NCBI RefSeq assembly: GCF_900115735.1
Contig: NZ_FOXO01000013.1
Location: 1-64,000, forward strand
Reading direction: 5' to 3'
From: Butyrivibrio proteoclasticus
GTDB lineage: Bacteria; Bacillota; Clostridia; Lachnospirales; Lachnospiraceae
DNA length: 64,000 nt
In this document: positions 9,121 through 18,382 of the stretch, piece after piece
Position numbering within the stretch: position 1 is the first letter of the stretch
How the letters are laid out: each line of letters starts with the position of its first letter
Made by a program: the position numbers and the translations under genes
The notes under the pieces: model-generated
The model's input: the letters and a program-made list of their open reading frames with translations, nothing else
Database searches by the model: none
What the model was told of the DNA's origin: nothing

Positions 9121-10026
9121 TTATTCAACAATTCCTCTAATACTGTTTATATCATCCACATTGTAGTTTCTCATATACTCTTCAATTCCGTCTACAACTT
9201 TTCCTGTAAGATATGGATCATGGAAGTTCATGGCTCCGACAGCTACAGCAGTTGCACCGGCCATGATAAACTCTATGGCATCCTCTGCACTTGCTATTCC
9301 CCCCATTCCTATAATAGGGATATTTACGGCTTTTGAAGCCTCGTAAACCATTCTCACAGCGACAGGTTTAATTGCAGGGCCTGAAAGGCCACCTGTCTTA
9401 TTGGCAAGAGCAAATTTCCTCTTGTAAATATCAATCTTCATACCTGTGATCGTATTTATCAGAGAAATTGCATCAGCTCCTGCTGCCTCTGCAGCTTTTG
9501 CCATCTCTGCAATGCTTGTAACATTTGGGCTGAGCTTCATTATAATAGGCTTTTTAGATACTTTTTTTATTCTGCTTGTTATATCGAAAAGAGCCTCTTT
9601 CTTCTGACCAAAGGCAATCGCACCCTCTTTTACGTTTGGGCATGAGACATTGATCTCAAGCATATCAACTCTTTCTTCATCAGAGAGTCGCTCAACTACT
9701 TCAAGGTAATCTTCTACAGACTTTCCACAGACATTTACGATTACTTTCGTGTCGTATTTTTTCAAAAACTCCAGATCTCTGTTTATAAATACGTCTACTC
9801 CGGGATTCTGAAGGCCTATGGCATTTAGCATACCGCCATATACTTCTGCCACCCTGGGAGTTGGATTTCCTTCCCACGGAACGTTCGCAACGCCCTTAGT
9901 AACTACAGCTCCGAGCTTATTCAAATCCACAAACTCAGCATATTCCATTCCGGATCCGAAAGTTCCTGATGCTGTCATTACCGGGTTATTAAATTCTACT
10001 CCTGCTATCTTAACTTTTGTATTCAT
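9121..10026 (-). CDS. pyrD: Dihydroorotate dehydrogenase, type 1B catalytic subunit
   Basis: PyrD type 1B oxidises dihydroorotate to orotate with FMN and passes electrons to PyrK and NAD. The 301 residues start MNTKVKIAGVEFNNPVMTAS and carry the catalytic Cys in EINVSCPNVKEG and the FMN/phosphate motif IIGMGGIASAEDA. ATG 10026 is favoured by alignment with the family; the longer frame to a TTG at 10047 adds seven poorly conserved residues, and the ribosome site (GAGAG) is weak. It is last in pyrC-pyrK-pyrD. Confidence 0.93.
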   Translation of the reverse strand: MNTKVKIAGVEFNNPVMTASGTFGSGMEYAEFVDLNKLGAVVTKGVANVPWEGNPTPRVAEVYGGMLNAIGLQNPGVDVFINRDLEFLKKYDTKVIVNVCGKSVEDYLEVVERLSDEERVDMLEINVSCPNVKEGAIAFGQKKEALFDITSRIKKVSKKPIIMKLSPNVTSIAEMAKAAEAAGADAISLINTITGMKIDIYKRKFALANKTGGLSGPAIKPVAVRMVYEASKAVNIPIIGMGGIASAEDAIEFIMAGATAVAVGAMNFHDPYLTGKVVDGIEEYMRNYNVDDINSIRGIVE

Positions 10027-10055
10027 ATCTACTCTCACAATCCTCAAATAGTTTC

Positions 10056-10853
10056 TTACATATCAAGATCATCTGCATCGAACACAGGTCCATCTGTGCA
10101 GATTCTGGCATTTTTTACGTGTGAATGATCATCTACCTTTTTGGTCTTGCAGATGCAGCCAAGGCAGGCACCTACGCCGCAAGCCATTCTCTCCTCAAGG
10201 GAAAGATATGCCTTAATTCCATTTTCCTGCGCATAAGCCTTGATTCCCTTAAGCATTGGCATTGGTCCGCAGGCAAAAATAACATCGCAGTCTATCTTTT
10301 TTTCTTTTAACGCATCAATTACATTGCCCTTGGTTCCAACGCTTCCGTCATCAGAAGCAATGTAAAGTCTGCTGTATTTCTCAAATTCTTCTGAAAGAAA
10401 TGTTTCGGAATTTCTATATCCCATTACTGTAATTACATCCAAGGCCTTTTTATCTGTGCCTTCACTGAGCCTTTTAGCTGTTTCAAGAAGTGGTGGAACT
10501 CCAATTCCGCCTCCCATCAAAACAACCTTTTTTCCCTCTGCCTTTTCAAGAGGAAAGCCGCTACCAAGAGGGCCAAGGATCATCATGTAGTCCCCGGGCT
10601 GATACAATGCAAATTCAGCTGTTCCGGTTCCAACCACTCTGTAAACCAGTCTGATAGCAGTTTTTTCCTTGTTTACCTCACATACGCTGATAGGCCTTGG
10701 TAAAAGAGCTGCCTTATTTACTGTATACACACCAACAAACTGTCCTGGGCAAGTATCCCTAGCTATTTCTGTCTCAAGCCACAGATCAAAAATGCCATCT
10801 GCAAGTAGCTTTTGGCTTAGTACTTTTGCTTCTTTTTTCATTTTCTTTGTCAT
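10056..10853 (-). CDS. pyrK: Dihydroorotate dehydrogenase electron transfer subunit
   Basis: PyrK carries FAD and a 2Fe-2S cluster and links PyrD type 1B to NAD. The FAD-binding ferredoxin-reductase fold has RPISVCEV in the flavin region and the nucleotide motif LMGGGIGVPPLLETA. The cluster ligands are in CGVGACLGC plus the Cys in ARICTDGPVF. ATG 10853 overlaps the pyrC stop as ATGA, which suggests translational coupling; a longer frame starts nine codons upstream without a ribosome site. The product has 265 residues. Confidence 0.93.
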   Translation of the reverse strand: MTKKMKKEAKVLSQKLLADGIFDLWLETEIARDTCPGQFVGVYTVNKAALLPRPISVCEVNKEKTAIRLVYRVVGTGTAEFALYQPGDYMMILGPLGSGFPLEKAEGKKVVLMGGGIGVPPLLETAKRLSEGTDKKALDVITVMGYRNSETFLSEEFEKYSRLYIASDDGSVGTKGNVIDALKEKKIDCDVIFACGPMPMLKGIKAYAQENGIKAYLSLEERMACGVGACLGCICKTKKVDDHSHVKNARICTDGPVFDADDLDM

Positions 10854-12187
10854 GCTTTGTACACAACCTTTCCTCTGCATATTGTATAAATAATCTTTCC
10901 CGGTAATCTCTCACCAAGGAATGGAGTATTTGACGATTTTGAAGCGCTCTGAACAAAGCTCCACTCTTCACCCGGGGCAAAAATGACCATGTCTGCCCAT
11001 CCGCCTTCTCTTATAGCCCCCGCATCAATCCCATATATCCTGGAAGGATTGATGGTCATCGCTTGCAAAAGATCCATAAGGCTAAGGTATCCTTTGTCAA
11101 CCAGCTCTCTTATACCAAGTGCAAGTGATGTTTCAAGTCCTGTTATTCCGCTTGGAGCTGCCTTTAAGTCTTTTGCTTTTTCCTCCCTGGCATGAGGTGC
11201 ATGATCGGTTGCAATCATTTCTATAGTCCCATCTTTTATTCCCTCTATGATTGCCAGTCTGTCACTTTCAAGTCGAAGCGGAGGATTCATTTTGGCAAGC
11301 GCTCCGTATTTTAGAACTGCACCTTCTGTCAATGTAAAATGATGGGGCGTTGCTTCTGCATGAATACTGATTCCTTCCCTTTTGGCATCTCTAATAAGAT
11401 CAACCGATTCCGCAGCGCTTATATGCTGAACAGTGATGCTTGCGCCTGTTCTTCTTGCTATGTCGATATCTCTTTTCACCATGGAAATCTCTGCTTCTCT
11501 TGGGGATCCAACTAAACCGAGCTTCCCAGCCACCTCTCCTGCATTTATGCCGTTGTCTGTTATAAATGAAGGATCCTCCTCATGAAGGCTTATTACTTTT
11601 CCGACTCTCGCAGCCTCTTTGCAGGCTCTTTCCATAAGTTCTTCATCAACTATCGGCTTTCCATCATCAGTAAAAAGAACTGCTCCTGCGTCTATAAGCT
11701 CATCCATATTCACAAGTTCTTTTCCCGCCATGTTCTTAGTCACATTACCGCAGGTGTAAACATTAATCCCTGTTTTGGCGCCTCTTTCAAGCACATCTTT
11801 GATAGTGTCTGTATTGTCCATATGTGGATCTGTGTTTCCCATCATGACAACGCTTGTAAATCCGCCTCTAGCAGCAGCTTTTGCCCCACTTTCGATGTCC
11901 TCTTTATAGGTAAAACCAGGATCTCTGAAATGAACATGACCGTCCACAAGTCCAGGTGCAACTATGCATCCTGCAGCATCAATTGATACCAGAGTATCTT
12001 CTGACTGCGCATCTGTCAGTCCAGTGTTTGCCTCATTTTCTCTTAACAGCATGCTCTCAGTAGCCATGTCATCCAGGCTTCCGCACATTCCAATCTTAGC
12101 GATCCTGTCTCCATCAACAAGCACGCCGCAAAGCCCGCACAATCCTGAAGCCGGATCTATCAGTTGTCCATTTTTAATCAGTAACAT
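10850..12187 (-). CDS. pyrC: Dihydroorotase
   Basis: PyrC closes carbamoyl-aspartate to dihydroorotate. The zinc motif DGHVHFRDPG, the carboxylated-lysine region, the later HISAAESV and the catalytic Asp in ATDHAPHAREEK are all present. The 445 residues are slightly longer than usual because of about 20 extra residues near 40-62, just before IDAAGCIVAPG. ATG 12187 is preferred: AAGGGG lies seven bases upstream, while ATG 12193 would directly touch that site. It is first in the pyrimidine run; no PyrR-type attenuator is evident in the short leader. Confidence 0.94.
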   Translation of the reverse strand: MLLIKNGQLIDPASGLCGLCGVLVDGDRIAKIGMCGSLDDMATESMLLRENEANTGLTDAQSEDTLVSIDAAGCIVAPGLVDGHVHFRDPGFTYKEDIESGAKAAARGGFTSVVMMGNTDPHMDNTDTIKDVLERGAKTGINVYTCGNVTKNMAGKELVNMDELIDAGAVLFTDDGKPIVDEELMERACKEAARVGKVISLHEEDPSFITDNGINAGEVAGKLGLVGSPREAEISMVKRDIDIARRTGASITVQHISAAESVDLIRDAKREGISIHAEATPHHFTLTEGAVLKYGALAKMNPPLRLESDRLAIIEGIKDGTIEMIATDHAPHAREEKAKDLKAAPSGITGLETSLALGIRELVDKGYLSLMDLLQAMTINPSRIYGIDAGAIREGGWADMVIFAPGEEWSFVQSASKSSNTPFLGERLPGKIIYTICRGKVVYKA

Positions 12188-12342
12188 TTGCATCCCCTTA
12201 ATTTTGAATTTGTCCTTATGCTATATAATGCACTACCGGACATATGGTTTTCAAGTTAAAAATCCTCTTTCTATTTTTTATGAGCCGTGAGAAAATAGAT
12301 GATGGATTTATTAAGTACAAAAGAAAGGTAAATAATTATATA

Positions 12343-13074
12343 ATGATACGTTTAGTTCTCGCAGTTTTATTTGTAGCGGTATTTTTAATAGTCAGTCTCC
12401 CGATTCAGGGAATCCTTTGGATTGTCGGAAAGTTCAATCCATGGTTCAAGAAGACTGCTTCACTTGCTATTGTCAGCTGGGCTTTCAATGTGGTTATTTT
12501 TATCTCCGGCGTGAAAAGAACTGTCATAGGTGAAGAGAATGTTCCAAAGGACAAGGCTGTTCTTTATGTTGGAAATCACAGAAGTATTTTTGATATAGTC
12601 CTGTGTTATCCAAGAGTTCCTAACCCAACAGGATTCATCGCCAAAAAAGAAATCCTTAAAGTTCCGCTCCTTAACATCTGGATGATCTATATGGACTGTC
12701 TCTTCCTTGACAGGAAGGACCTTAAAAAAGGCCTTGAGATGATCATTTCCGCCATCGATAAAGTTAAGAACGGCATCTCAATCTTTATCTATCCTGAAGG
12801 CACCAGAAACAAGACAGACCAGCCACTTGGTGAGTTCCACAAAGGAAGCTTTAAGATAGCTCAAAGAACTGATTGCCCTATCGTTCCTGTAGTAGTTACC
12901 CACACAGAAGACATTTTGGAGAAACATTTTCCACTGATAAAGAGCACTCATGTGACTATCGAATATTGCAAACCTGTTGTTATGAGTGAGCTTTCCAAGG
13001 AAGATCAGAAAAATATCGATCAGTACGTTAAAAAGATCGTTGAAGAAACCTATCTCAAGAACGTAAATTCTTGA
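12343..13074 (+). CDS. plsC: 1-acyl-sn-glycerol-3-phosphate acyltransferase
   Basis: PlsC acylates lysophosphatidic acid to phosphatidic acid at the membrane. An N-terminal hydrophobic segment (LVLAVLFVAVFLIVSL) precedes the acyltransferase motifs NHRSIFD (HX4D) and YPEGTRNK (EGTR), and CPIVPVVV further on. Start ATG 12343 gives the normal 243 residues; the open frame extends to 12244 but the extra part looks non-conserved. The ribosome site is weak (AAAGG, far upstream). The gene is divergent from pyrC and followed by a strong terminator. Confidence 0.9.
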   Translation: MIRLVLAVLFVAVFLIVSLPIQGILWIVGKFNPWFKKTASLAIVSWAFNVVIFISGVKRTVIGEENVPKDKAVLYVGNHRSIFDIVLCYPRVPNPTGFIAKKEILKVPLLNIWMIYMDCLFLDRKDLKKGLEMIISAIDKVKNGISIFIYPEGTRNKTDQPLGEFHKGSFKIAQRTDCPIVPVVVTHTEDILEKHFPLIKSTHVTIEYCKPVVMSELSKEDQKNIDQYVKKIVEETYLKNVNS

Positions 13075-13075
13075 A

Positions 13076-13107
13076 AAAATGGCGAGTGCTAAAGCACTCG
13101 CCATTTA
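13076..13107. terminator. Bidirectional terminator between plsC and ddl
   Basis: A perfect long stem (AAATGGCGAGTGCT with AGCACTCGCCATTT) with flanking A and T runs ends plsC on the plus strand and ddl on the minus strand. Confidence 0.85.
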
Positions 13108-13112
13108 ATTAA

Positions 13113-14321
13113 TTATATCTTACTTCCTTTTGTTCCACCACCAAGATGAACGCCTTCAAGGACGTTAGTTTCAAATGAATATACTACCTTATGATTTTCT
13201 CTGTCTGCTTTAAGAGCCAGCTGTATCATGCTGTCTAAAAGCTGTTCATATTTAACTCCAAGAGGCTCCCAAAGATAGAATGAAAGTGATCCCGGAATTG
13301 TATTGATCTCATTTAAATATACTTTATTTGTTGCCATGTCGATCATAAAGTCAATTCTTGAAACTCCTGAGCATCCAAGGCAAATAAATGCATCAACAGC
13401 CATCTTTCTGATCTGATCTCTCATCTCAGATGTGATGTCAGCAGGGATCTTTCTCTTAAGAGATGCCATTCCCTTTGAACCGCCGGTCTTTGCGCCGCCC
13501 TTAGCTGAGCCCTTTGCTCCTCCGATGTACTTATCTTCAAAGCTAAGGATATCATCAGAGTTGATAGGCTCCTCACACTCTGAAGCCTGCGCTGATTCAT
13601 AATCACCAAGAACTGAGCAGTTGATCTCTTTAAGCTCAGTAATAGCCGGCTCAACAAGGATCTTTTTAGAGAACTCAAATCCAAGATCAAGAGCTTCTAA
13701 TAAGTCCTCTCTGTTAGATGCCTTCTTTATACCGATACTTGAACCAAGGTTCAAAGGCTTGATAATTACAGGATATTCAAACTGCTTTTCGATTTTTTCA
13801 ACAAGTCCATTAACGTCCTCATAGTCCTTCCATGTATAGCACTTGCAGTCAAGAACAGGAATTCCGTTGTCCTTTAAAACTGTCTTCATAACATACTTGT
13901 TCATACCAACTGCTGATGAAAGAACATCACATCCAACAACGGGAAGACCAAGAGTAGCAAGATAGCCCTGTAAAGTGCCATCTTCAACGTTTGTTCCATG
14001 AACAATAGGGAATGCAACATCAACCTGAGAAATAACGTTATTTCCAAATTTCTTCATTGGATATCTCATGAGAGATACCTTGTCGCCTTCTTTAACCCAG
14101 ATAACCTGAGTGCTCTTTTTCAAAAGTTCAGGAATATGTGTATATTCCTCGATCTTATCCACATATTCGCCAACATAAAAGTCATTATTCTTTGTCATAT
14201 AAACAGGGATAATGTCATATTTTTCCTTGTTGATACTGCCTATAGCCTGAATTGCTGAAATTATTGAAATCTCATGCTCAGTACTTTTTCCACCAAATAA
14301 AACTGCTACTTTAAGCTTCAT
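13113..14321 (-). CDS. ddl: D-alanine--D-alanine ligase
   Basis: Ddl joins two D-alanines for the peptidoglycan stem. ATP-grasp features are present: FGGKSTEHEISI at the N-terminus, VIIKPLNLGSSIGIKKAS in the centre, and the metal-binding region SRIDFMIDMATN with LNEINTIPGS near the C-terminus. At 402 residues it is longer than the E. coli type because of a Gly/Ala/Lys/Ser-rich stretch (about 270-292, GGAKGSAKGGAKTGGSKG) between EDKYI and KRKIPADI, a loop known to vary in this family. It is followed by the MurF-like ligase gene upstream in the same direction, so the products act in consecutive steps. Confidence 0.94.
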   Translation of the reverse strand: MKLKVAVLFGGKSTEHEISIISAIQAIGSINKEKYDIIPVYMTKNNDFYVGEYVDKIEEYTHIPELLKKSTQVIWVKEGDKVSLMRYPMKKFGNNVISQVDVAFPIVHGTNVEDGTLQGYLATLGLPVVGCDVLSSAVGMNKYVMKTVLKDNGIPVLDCKCYTWKDYEDVNGLVEKIEKQFEYPVIIKPLNLGSSIGIKKASNREDLLEALDLGFEFSKKILVEPAITELKEINCSVLGDYESAQASECEEPINSDDILSFEDKYIGGAKGSAKGGAKTGGSKGMASLKRKIPADITSEMRDQIRKMAVDAFICLGCSGVSRIDFMIDMATNKVYLNEINTIPGSLSFYLWEPLGVKYEQLLDSMIQLALKADRENHKVVYSFETNVLEGVHLGGGTKGSKI

Positions 14322-14352
14322 AAACTGCCTTCTTTCCTAAAACTGTTATCAT

Positions 14353-15954
14353 TTATTTATAATTATCCGGAAGATCATTTTCAAGCAAAATAACTTTTTC
14401 TCTTCCTGCATCTATCTCATACATAAGTGCTGTAGCTTCGCTGAGAGTATTCTTTATAAATAGTCTCTCAGGATCAAAGCCCTTTTCCAGAGCTCCTGCC
14501 TTTATTGAAGCACTGTTCTTTTCTCCAACAAGAATAATATAATCGCAAGCCTCAGCAGCCTGCCTTCCAAATTCTTTGTTGTACTCATCCTCTTTTTCAC
14601 CAAGCTCAACCATTCCCGGAGTGACAAGGATCTTAACGTGCTCCTTAAAAAGAGATAATGTCTCAAGAGCAACCTTTGCTCCATTTGGATTGGAGTTGTA
14701 AGCATCATCTAGTATGGATACATTACCATGTTTGTTGAGCTCAAGTCTGTGAGGAACACTCTGAAGACGCCTTACAGCAATCTTAAGCTTGGACATTGAG
14801 ATTCCAAGACTGTTGGCTGCAGCAATTGCACCAACTATATTCTCAACATTATGCCTTCCAACGAGCTTTGTTGTATATTCTGCTGTCTCTCCACTTGGAG
14901 AAGTAACAGTAAACGTTGTTCCCTGGCTGTTAACCCTGATATCTTTTGCCTGGTAATCGTTGCCATCGTTAAGTCCATAAGTGATGGCATCCTTGTATTT
15001 CATATTGGCACGGATTATCTCATTGTCACCGTTTACAAACTTAAGGTGTTTACCTTCTTTTTTGCCTTCGGCTTTTTCTTTTTCATCCACTGCATCAAGC
15101 AGCTCATATTTTGTGCTTATGATGTTCTCAAGGCTGTGGAAGGTCTCAAGATGCTGATATCCAATAGATGTAACTATTCCGTCATCAGGATGAACGATAT
15201 CAGTTATCTCTTTTATATCATGAAGGTGACGAGCACCCATTTCACACACAAAAATCTCGTGAGTTGGTTTCAAATGCTCTCTTATTGTCCTTACTATTCC
15301 CATTGGAGTATTGTAGCTTTCTGGTGTCATAAGAACGCTAAAGCCTTCTGACAGCAGTGTCGTAAGATAATACTTAACACTTGTCTTGCCAAAACTTCCT
15401 GTAATACCTATGATGCGAAGATTCTCATGCTCTTTAAGCATCCTCTTGGCATCGTCGATAAAATACTGATTTATTCTGTTTTCTATTGGCTTGTTTATAA
15501 GATTGGCCAGTGCAGGAACAAGCGGCAAAAGAGCCATAAAGATCACAGATGGAACTGCGATCAAATTAAAAGCAATGGTGCCAGCCACAAGGATGATCGC
15601 TGCAATAACCACATAAGTTATGAAAAGTCTCTTTACTCTGTCAGTGACCACAAATTTCTTTTTAGCAGGCTTTGGAAGATATGCAAAAATGAGAAATGCA
15701 TATAAAGCAACGAATATGATCAGCGCAACAAGTGCTATTCTCACTCCGGTCTTATCTGCAATAAGTGCTGCTACAGTTGCCAAAAGAACTGCTCCGTGCG
15801 CCACAAGATTTCGCGGGATGGACCTTAAGAATCTGAAATATCCCTGAAACTGATAGCTTGATAGCTGGAGCATATGGGTGTAATACCTAAGTCCCAGTAC
15901 CGCCATCACAAGAACAAGTAATAGAATTATTATATTTCCTATCATTAAAAACAT
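14353..15954 (-). CDS. Membrane-anchored MurF-like Mur ligase
   Basis: A 533-residue Mur ligase. The first 145 residues contain about four hydrophobic helices, an extension absent from classical MurF. Residues 155-533 form the ligase: ATP loop GITGSFGKTSVKYYLTTLL, ligand region YNTPMGIVRTIREHL, and LDDAYNSNPNGAKVALE in the C-terminal domain. The expected reaction is addition of D-Ala-D-Ala to UDP-MurNAc-tripeptide, and the ddl gene directly downstream supports this. A specialised amide ligase remains possible because of the membrane domain. GAGG precedes ATG 15954; the gene lies 10 bases behind the hydrolase gene. Confidence 0.85.
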   Translation of the reverse strand: MFLMIGNIIILLLVLVMAVLGLRYYTHMLQLSSYQFQGYFRFLRSIPRNLVAHGAVLLATVAALIADKTGVRIALVALIIFVALYAFLIFAYLPKPAKKKFVVTDRVKRLFITYVVIAAIILVAGTIAFNLIAVPSVIFMALLPLVPALANLINKPIENRINQYFIDDAKRMLKEHENLRIIGITGSFGKTSVKYYLTTLLSEGFSVLMTPESYNTPMGIVRTIREHLKPTHEIFVCEMGARHLHDIKEITDIVHPDDGIVTSIGYQHLETFHSLENIISTKYELLDAVDEKEKAEGKKEGKHLKFVNGDNEIIRANMKYKDAITYGLNDGNDYQAKDIRVNSQGTTFTVTSPSGETAEYTTKLVGRHNVENIVGAIAAANSLGISMSKLKIAVRRLQSVPHRLELNKHGNVSILDDAYNSNPNGAKVALETLSLFKEHVKILVTPGMVELGEKEDEYNKEFGRQAAEACDYIILVGEKNSASIKAGALEKGFDPERLFIKNTLSEATALMYEIDAGREKVILLENDLPDNYK

Positions 15955-15964
15955 GCTTTACCTC

Positions 15965-16756
15965 TTAATCAATGCCTAAAAAGCTTCCCAAAATCCTGTT
16001 GTAAAGATACGGATTATCAAGGAATGCGTAGTGTCCTGCGCCATTTATCACAGCAAGTCCGGCCTCAGGCATGAGTTTTTCCATGCGCTGTCCGTCAGAA
16101 AGCGGTGTCGCTGTGTCTTTATCGCCCCAGATCAAAAGAGCCGGCTGAGTTACTGATGGCATGTAAGGAACCAGGTCCTCATTAACTGCCATAACAAGAC
16201 TCTTTCTCATAACAGGAGAAGCCGCAGCATAATCGGCACTTCCAAATTTCTTTTGAAGTTTATTAAGAGCATCTGGATCAATTTTTAGAATTCCGCTTTT
16301 TTCTATGAGGTTCTTATAGAAGTGATATCTCTTTGTACGTTTCTTTTGCGCCTCAGTTTTTTCAGGAATGATGCCGGCCGAATCAGTAAGGATTACCTTT
16401 GGAATTGAAAAATCAGCCTTTATCCTTCCATCATGGATTCCGGATGCAAGCTTTATTATGATTCTGCCGCCCATTGAATGTCCGAGGAAAATTACCTCTT
16501 TTTCTTCCGGATAGAGTTTTTTAATAAAAGCCAGAACGAAGTCCACAAATGCATCAACGTTCATGGGCTCTTCCGGTTCGTCGCTCTTTCCAAATCCGGG
16601 CATATCCATTGCCACCACATGATATTTGCTCTTTGCAAAAGCTATAACTCCGGAAAAAAGATCTATATTGGACCCCCAGCCATGGAGCATCACAAGCAAC
16701 GGTCCCTGCCCTTCATCTATGTAATTTATGTTTAATCCATTAATATTTGTATTCAT
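15965..16756 (-). CDS. Alpha/beta-hydrolase
   Basis: A 263-residue cytosolic alpha/beta-hydrolase. The oxyanion segment is LLVMLHGWGSN, the nucleophile elbow GHSMGG (Ser about 95), the acid is in LLIWGDKDTATPLSDG and the His in GAGHYAFLDNP. A helical cap of about 70 residues lies between the elbow and the acid. The substrate cannot be told. It is 10 bases ahead of the MurF-like gene and likely shares its transcript. Confidence 0.85.
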   Translation of the reverse strand: MNTNINGLNINYIDEGQGPLLVMLHGWGSNIDLFSGVIAFAKSKYHVVAMDMPGFGKSDEPEEPMNVDAFVDFVLAFIKKLYPEEKEVIFLGHSMGGRIIIKLASGIHDGRIKADFSIPKVILTDSAGIIPEKTEAQKKRTKRYHFYKNLIEKSGILKIDPDALNKLQKKFGSADYAAASPVMRKSLVMAVNEDLVPYMPSVTQPALLIWGDKDTATPLSDGQRMEKLMPEAGLAVINGAGHYAFLDNPYLYNRILGSFLGID

Positions 16757-16828
16757 GACTCATCCATATTAACACCTAAGAAAGTGCCATGCAAATTAAA
16801 AGGTTGTCTTTTAGATAGTAAAATGTGA

Positions 16829-18382
16829 TTATATCAAAACGCTTAGCATAAATATCAGCAGGGCATCATTTCTTGGATCATTTAAGATTCCTGATTTATC
16901 ATTCTCATCCTGATAGGTTCTCTCAGTTGAATCAGTCACATAATTCATAGCATTCGGATTCATTCCCATGAGATAGTGAAGATGATTTTCTATAATTGTC
17001 GTGTATTCATGATTGTATATGATGTGATCCGTAATAGAAAGACATCTCATGTCATACAGGAGCTTCAAAAATCCCTCCTCCGACTCAAGGTCAGATATCA
17101 GATATATGCTCTTTGCTGACTCGTCAGCAATTCTGCCGGATCTTTTCATGAGGCACTTCATTAGTTTACCGCACTGATCAACATCAACCGCCTGACTTGT
17201 GGAAAGATATGTCACTGATCCAATAAAAACGTCCTCATCGCTATTGAACAACTCATCAAAATCTGACTTTGAAAAAAATAAGTTGATCACATTCTCATAG
17301 GCTTCACTACCAGTCGCTCTATAGAGCTGAGTCGCAGCCTTAAAAGCCAGCGGATCATCTGTTATGTCCTGATTTACCATATAGCAGTTCCAGGCTTTGT
17401 CTGCTGCCCTCAGACACGTTGTTGCAAACTCTGCATCGTATTGCTGATAAAAATAACTGAATCTTGCCAAAGTTGCTGCAAAATTGATAGTTGCCTCCAT
17501 TGAAACCGGAGTTACAACAACAGGGTAATTAATGACCTCACCGCCTTTACTGCTGTCTGTCAGTGCAGCTCCATATTCTCCACCTGTTTTATCATCCTGC
17601 ATTTTAATAAGCCATTCCACTTCATATCTGACTTCATCCAAAATATCAGGAATGCCATTGCCGCTCTCCGGAATTCCTGTTTCATCCGTAAAAGCTGTCT
17701 CATTCATCTCATATGCCAAAAGAAAATTCTCAGCTATTTTACTTCCTACATTTGTGTCCCTGTCCGCCTGCTCATCCATGTGCCATCCACCCGTGACATC
17801 AATCTGAACGCTCGCATCATCCTGGAGCCTTGCTGCATTTGTATGACATGCGCTATGGCCACTCTCTCCGGCATTGTTCTCTGAAAGGGCTATTCCGCAC
17901 CTGTTATAGTAGAATTTTTTACAGGCTTCGTCGAATATATCCGAGACTGTGGTCTCAGCAATTGAAAAAGAATAGGATTCTCCGAGATAATCTGCGCAAA
18001 TGTAGTAACTACCTTCTTCCACAAGATCCGTAAAATATCCAAGAGCGTATGATTCTCCATTTTTTTCATCAAATGTTTCTTTCAAAATAACGCCCTCGTA
18101 AGCAGGTGTGTCATCATCAATCCTGTTCACAGTAAATGTTGTCGGTATCTCTTTTCCCCTAAATACTGCAACTTTATCAGAATCAGGTAAAAAACCTTTC
18201 TGATCTACAAGGATATTGGGTGTCTGAACAGGCGCCTCATAGTCAAAACTGGCTGCCTTATTTTCACTTTCTACTATTGTATTATCACTAGAAGAAGCGC
18301 CGCAGCCTGCGGCGCTTCCTATAAGAGCAGTAGCTAAAGCTGCTGCAAGTATATTCTTTTTCCCTCTCATAATAAGAAACAT
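16829..18382 (-). CDS. GH9-like lipoprotein lacking the catalytic Asp motif
   Basis: A 517-residue lipoprotein (lipobox GSAAGC). Residues about 55-140 match the Ig-like domain that precedes many family 9 endoglucanases (ILVDQKGFLPDSDKVAVFRG). An alpha/alpha-barrel domain follows with FYYNRCG, GHSACHTNAARL and the C-terminal HYLMGMNPNAMNYVT. Where active GH9 enzymes have GGWxDAGD, this protein reads GGWHMDEQADRD, so the base Asp pair is gone, and the C-terminal acid Glu motif is not recognisable. It probably binds glycan or is a degenerate enzyme. ATG 18382 overlaps the hydratase stop as TAATG. Confidence 0.8.
   Translation of the reverse strand: MFLIMRGKKNILAAALATALIGSAAGCGASSSDNTIVESENKAASFDYEAPVQTPNILVDQKGFLPDSDKVAVFRGKEIPTTFTVNRIDDDTPAYEGVILKETFDEKNGESYALGYFTDLVEEGSYYICADYLGESYSFSIAETTVSDIFDEACKKFYYNRCGIALSENNAGESGHSACHTNAARLQDDASVQIDVTGGWHMDEQADRDTNVGSKIAENFLLAYEMNETAFTDETGIPESGNGIPDILDEVRYEVEWLIKMQDDKTGGEYGAALTDSSKGGEVINYPVVVTPVSMEATINFAATLARFSYFYQQYDAEFATTCLRAADKAWNCYMVNQDITDDPLAFKAATQLYRATGSEAYENVINLFFSKSDFDELFNSDEDVFIGSVTYLSTSQAVDVDQCGKLMKCLMKRSGRIADESAKSIYLISDLESEEGFLKLLYDMRCLSITDHIIYNHEYTTIIENHLHYLMGMNPNAMNYVTDSTERTYQDENDKSGILNDPRNDALLIFMLSVLI

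Noticed and set aside
13430-13520. Gly/Lys/Ala-rich stretch in ddl as a foreign insertion
   Set aside because: The variable loop at this place is Gly/Ser/Lys-rich in related ligases and the frame and flanks are intact.
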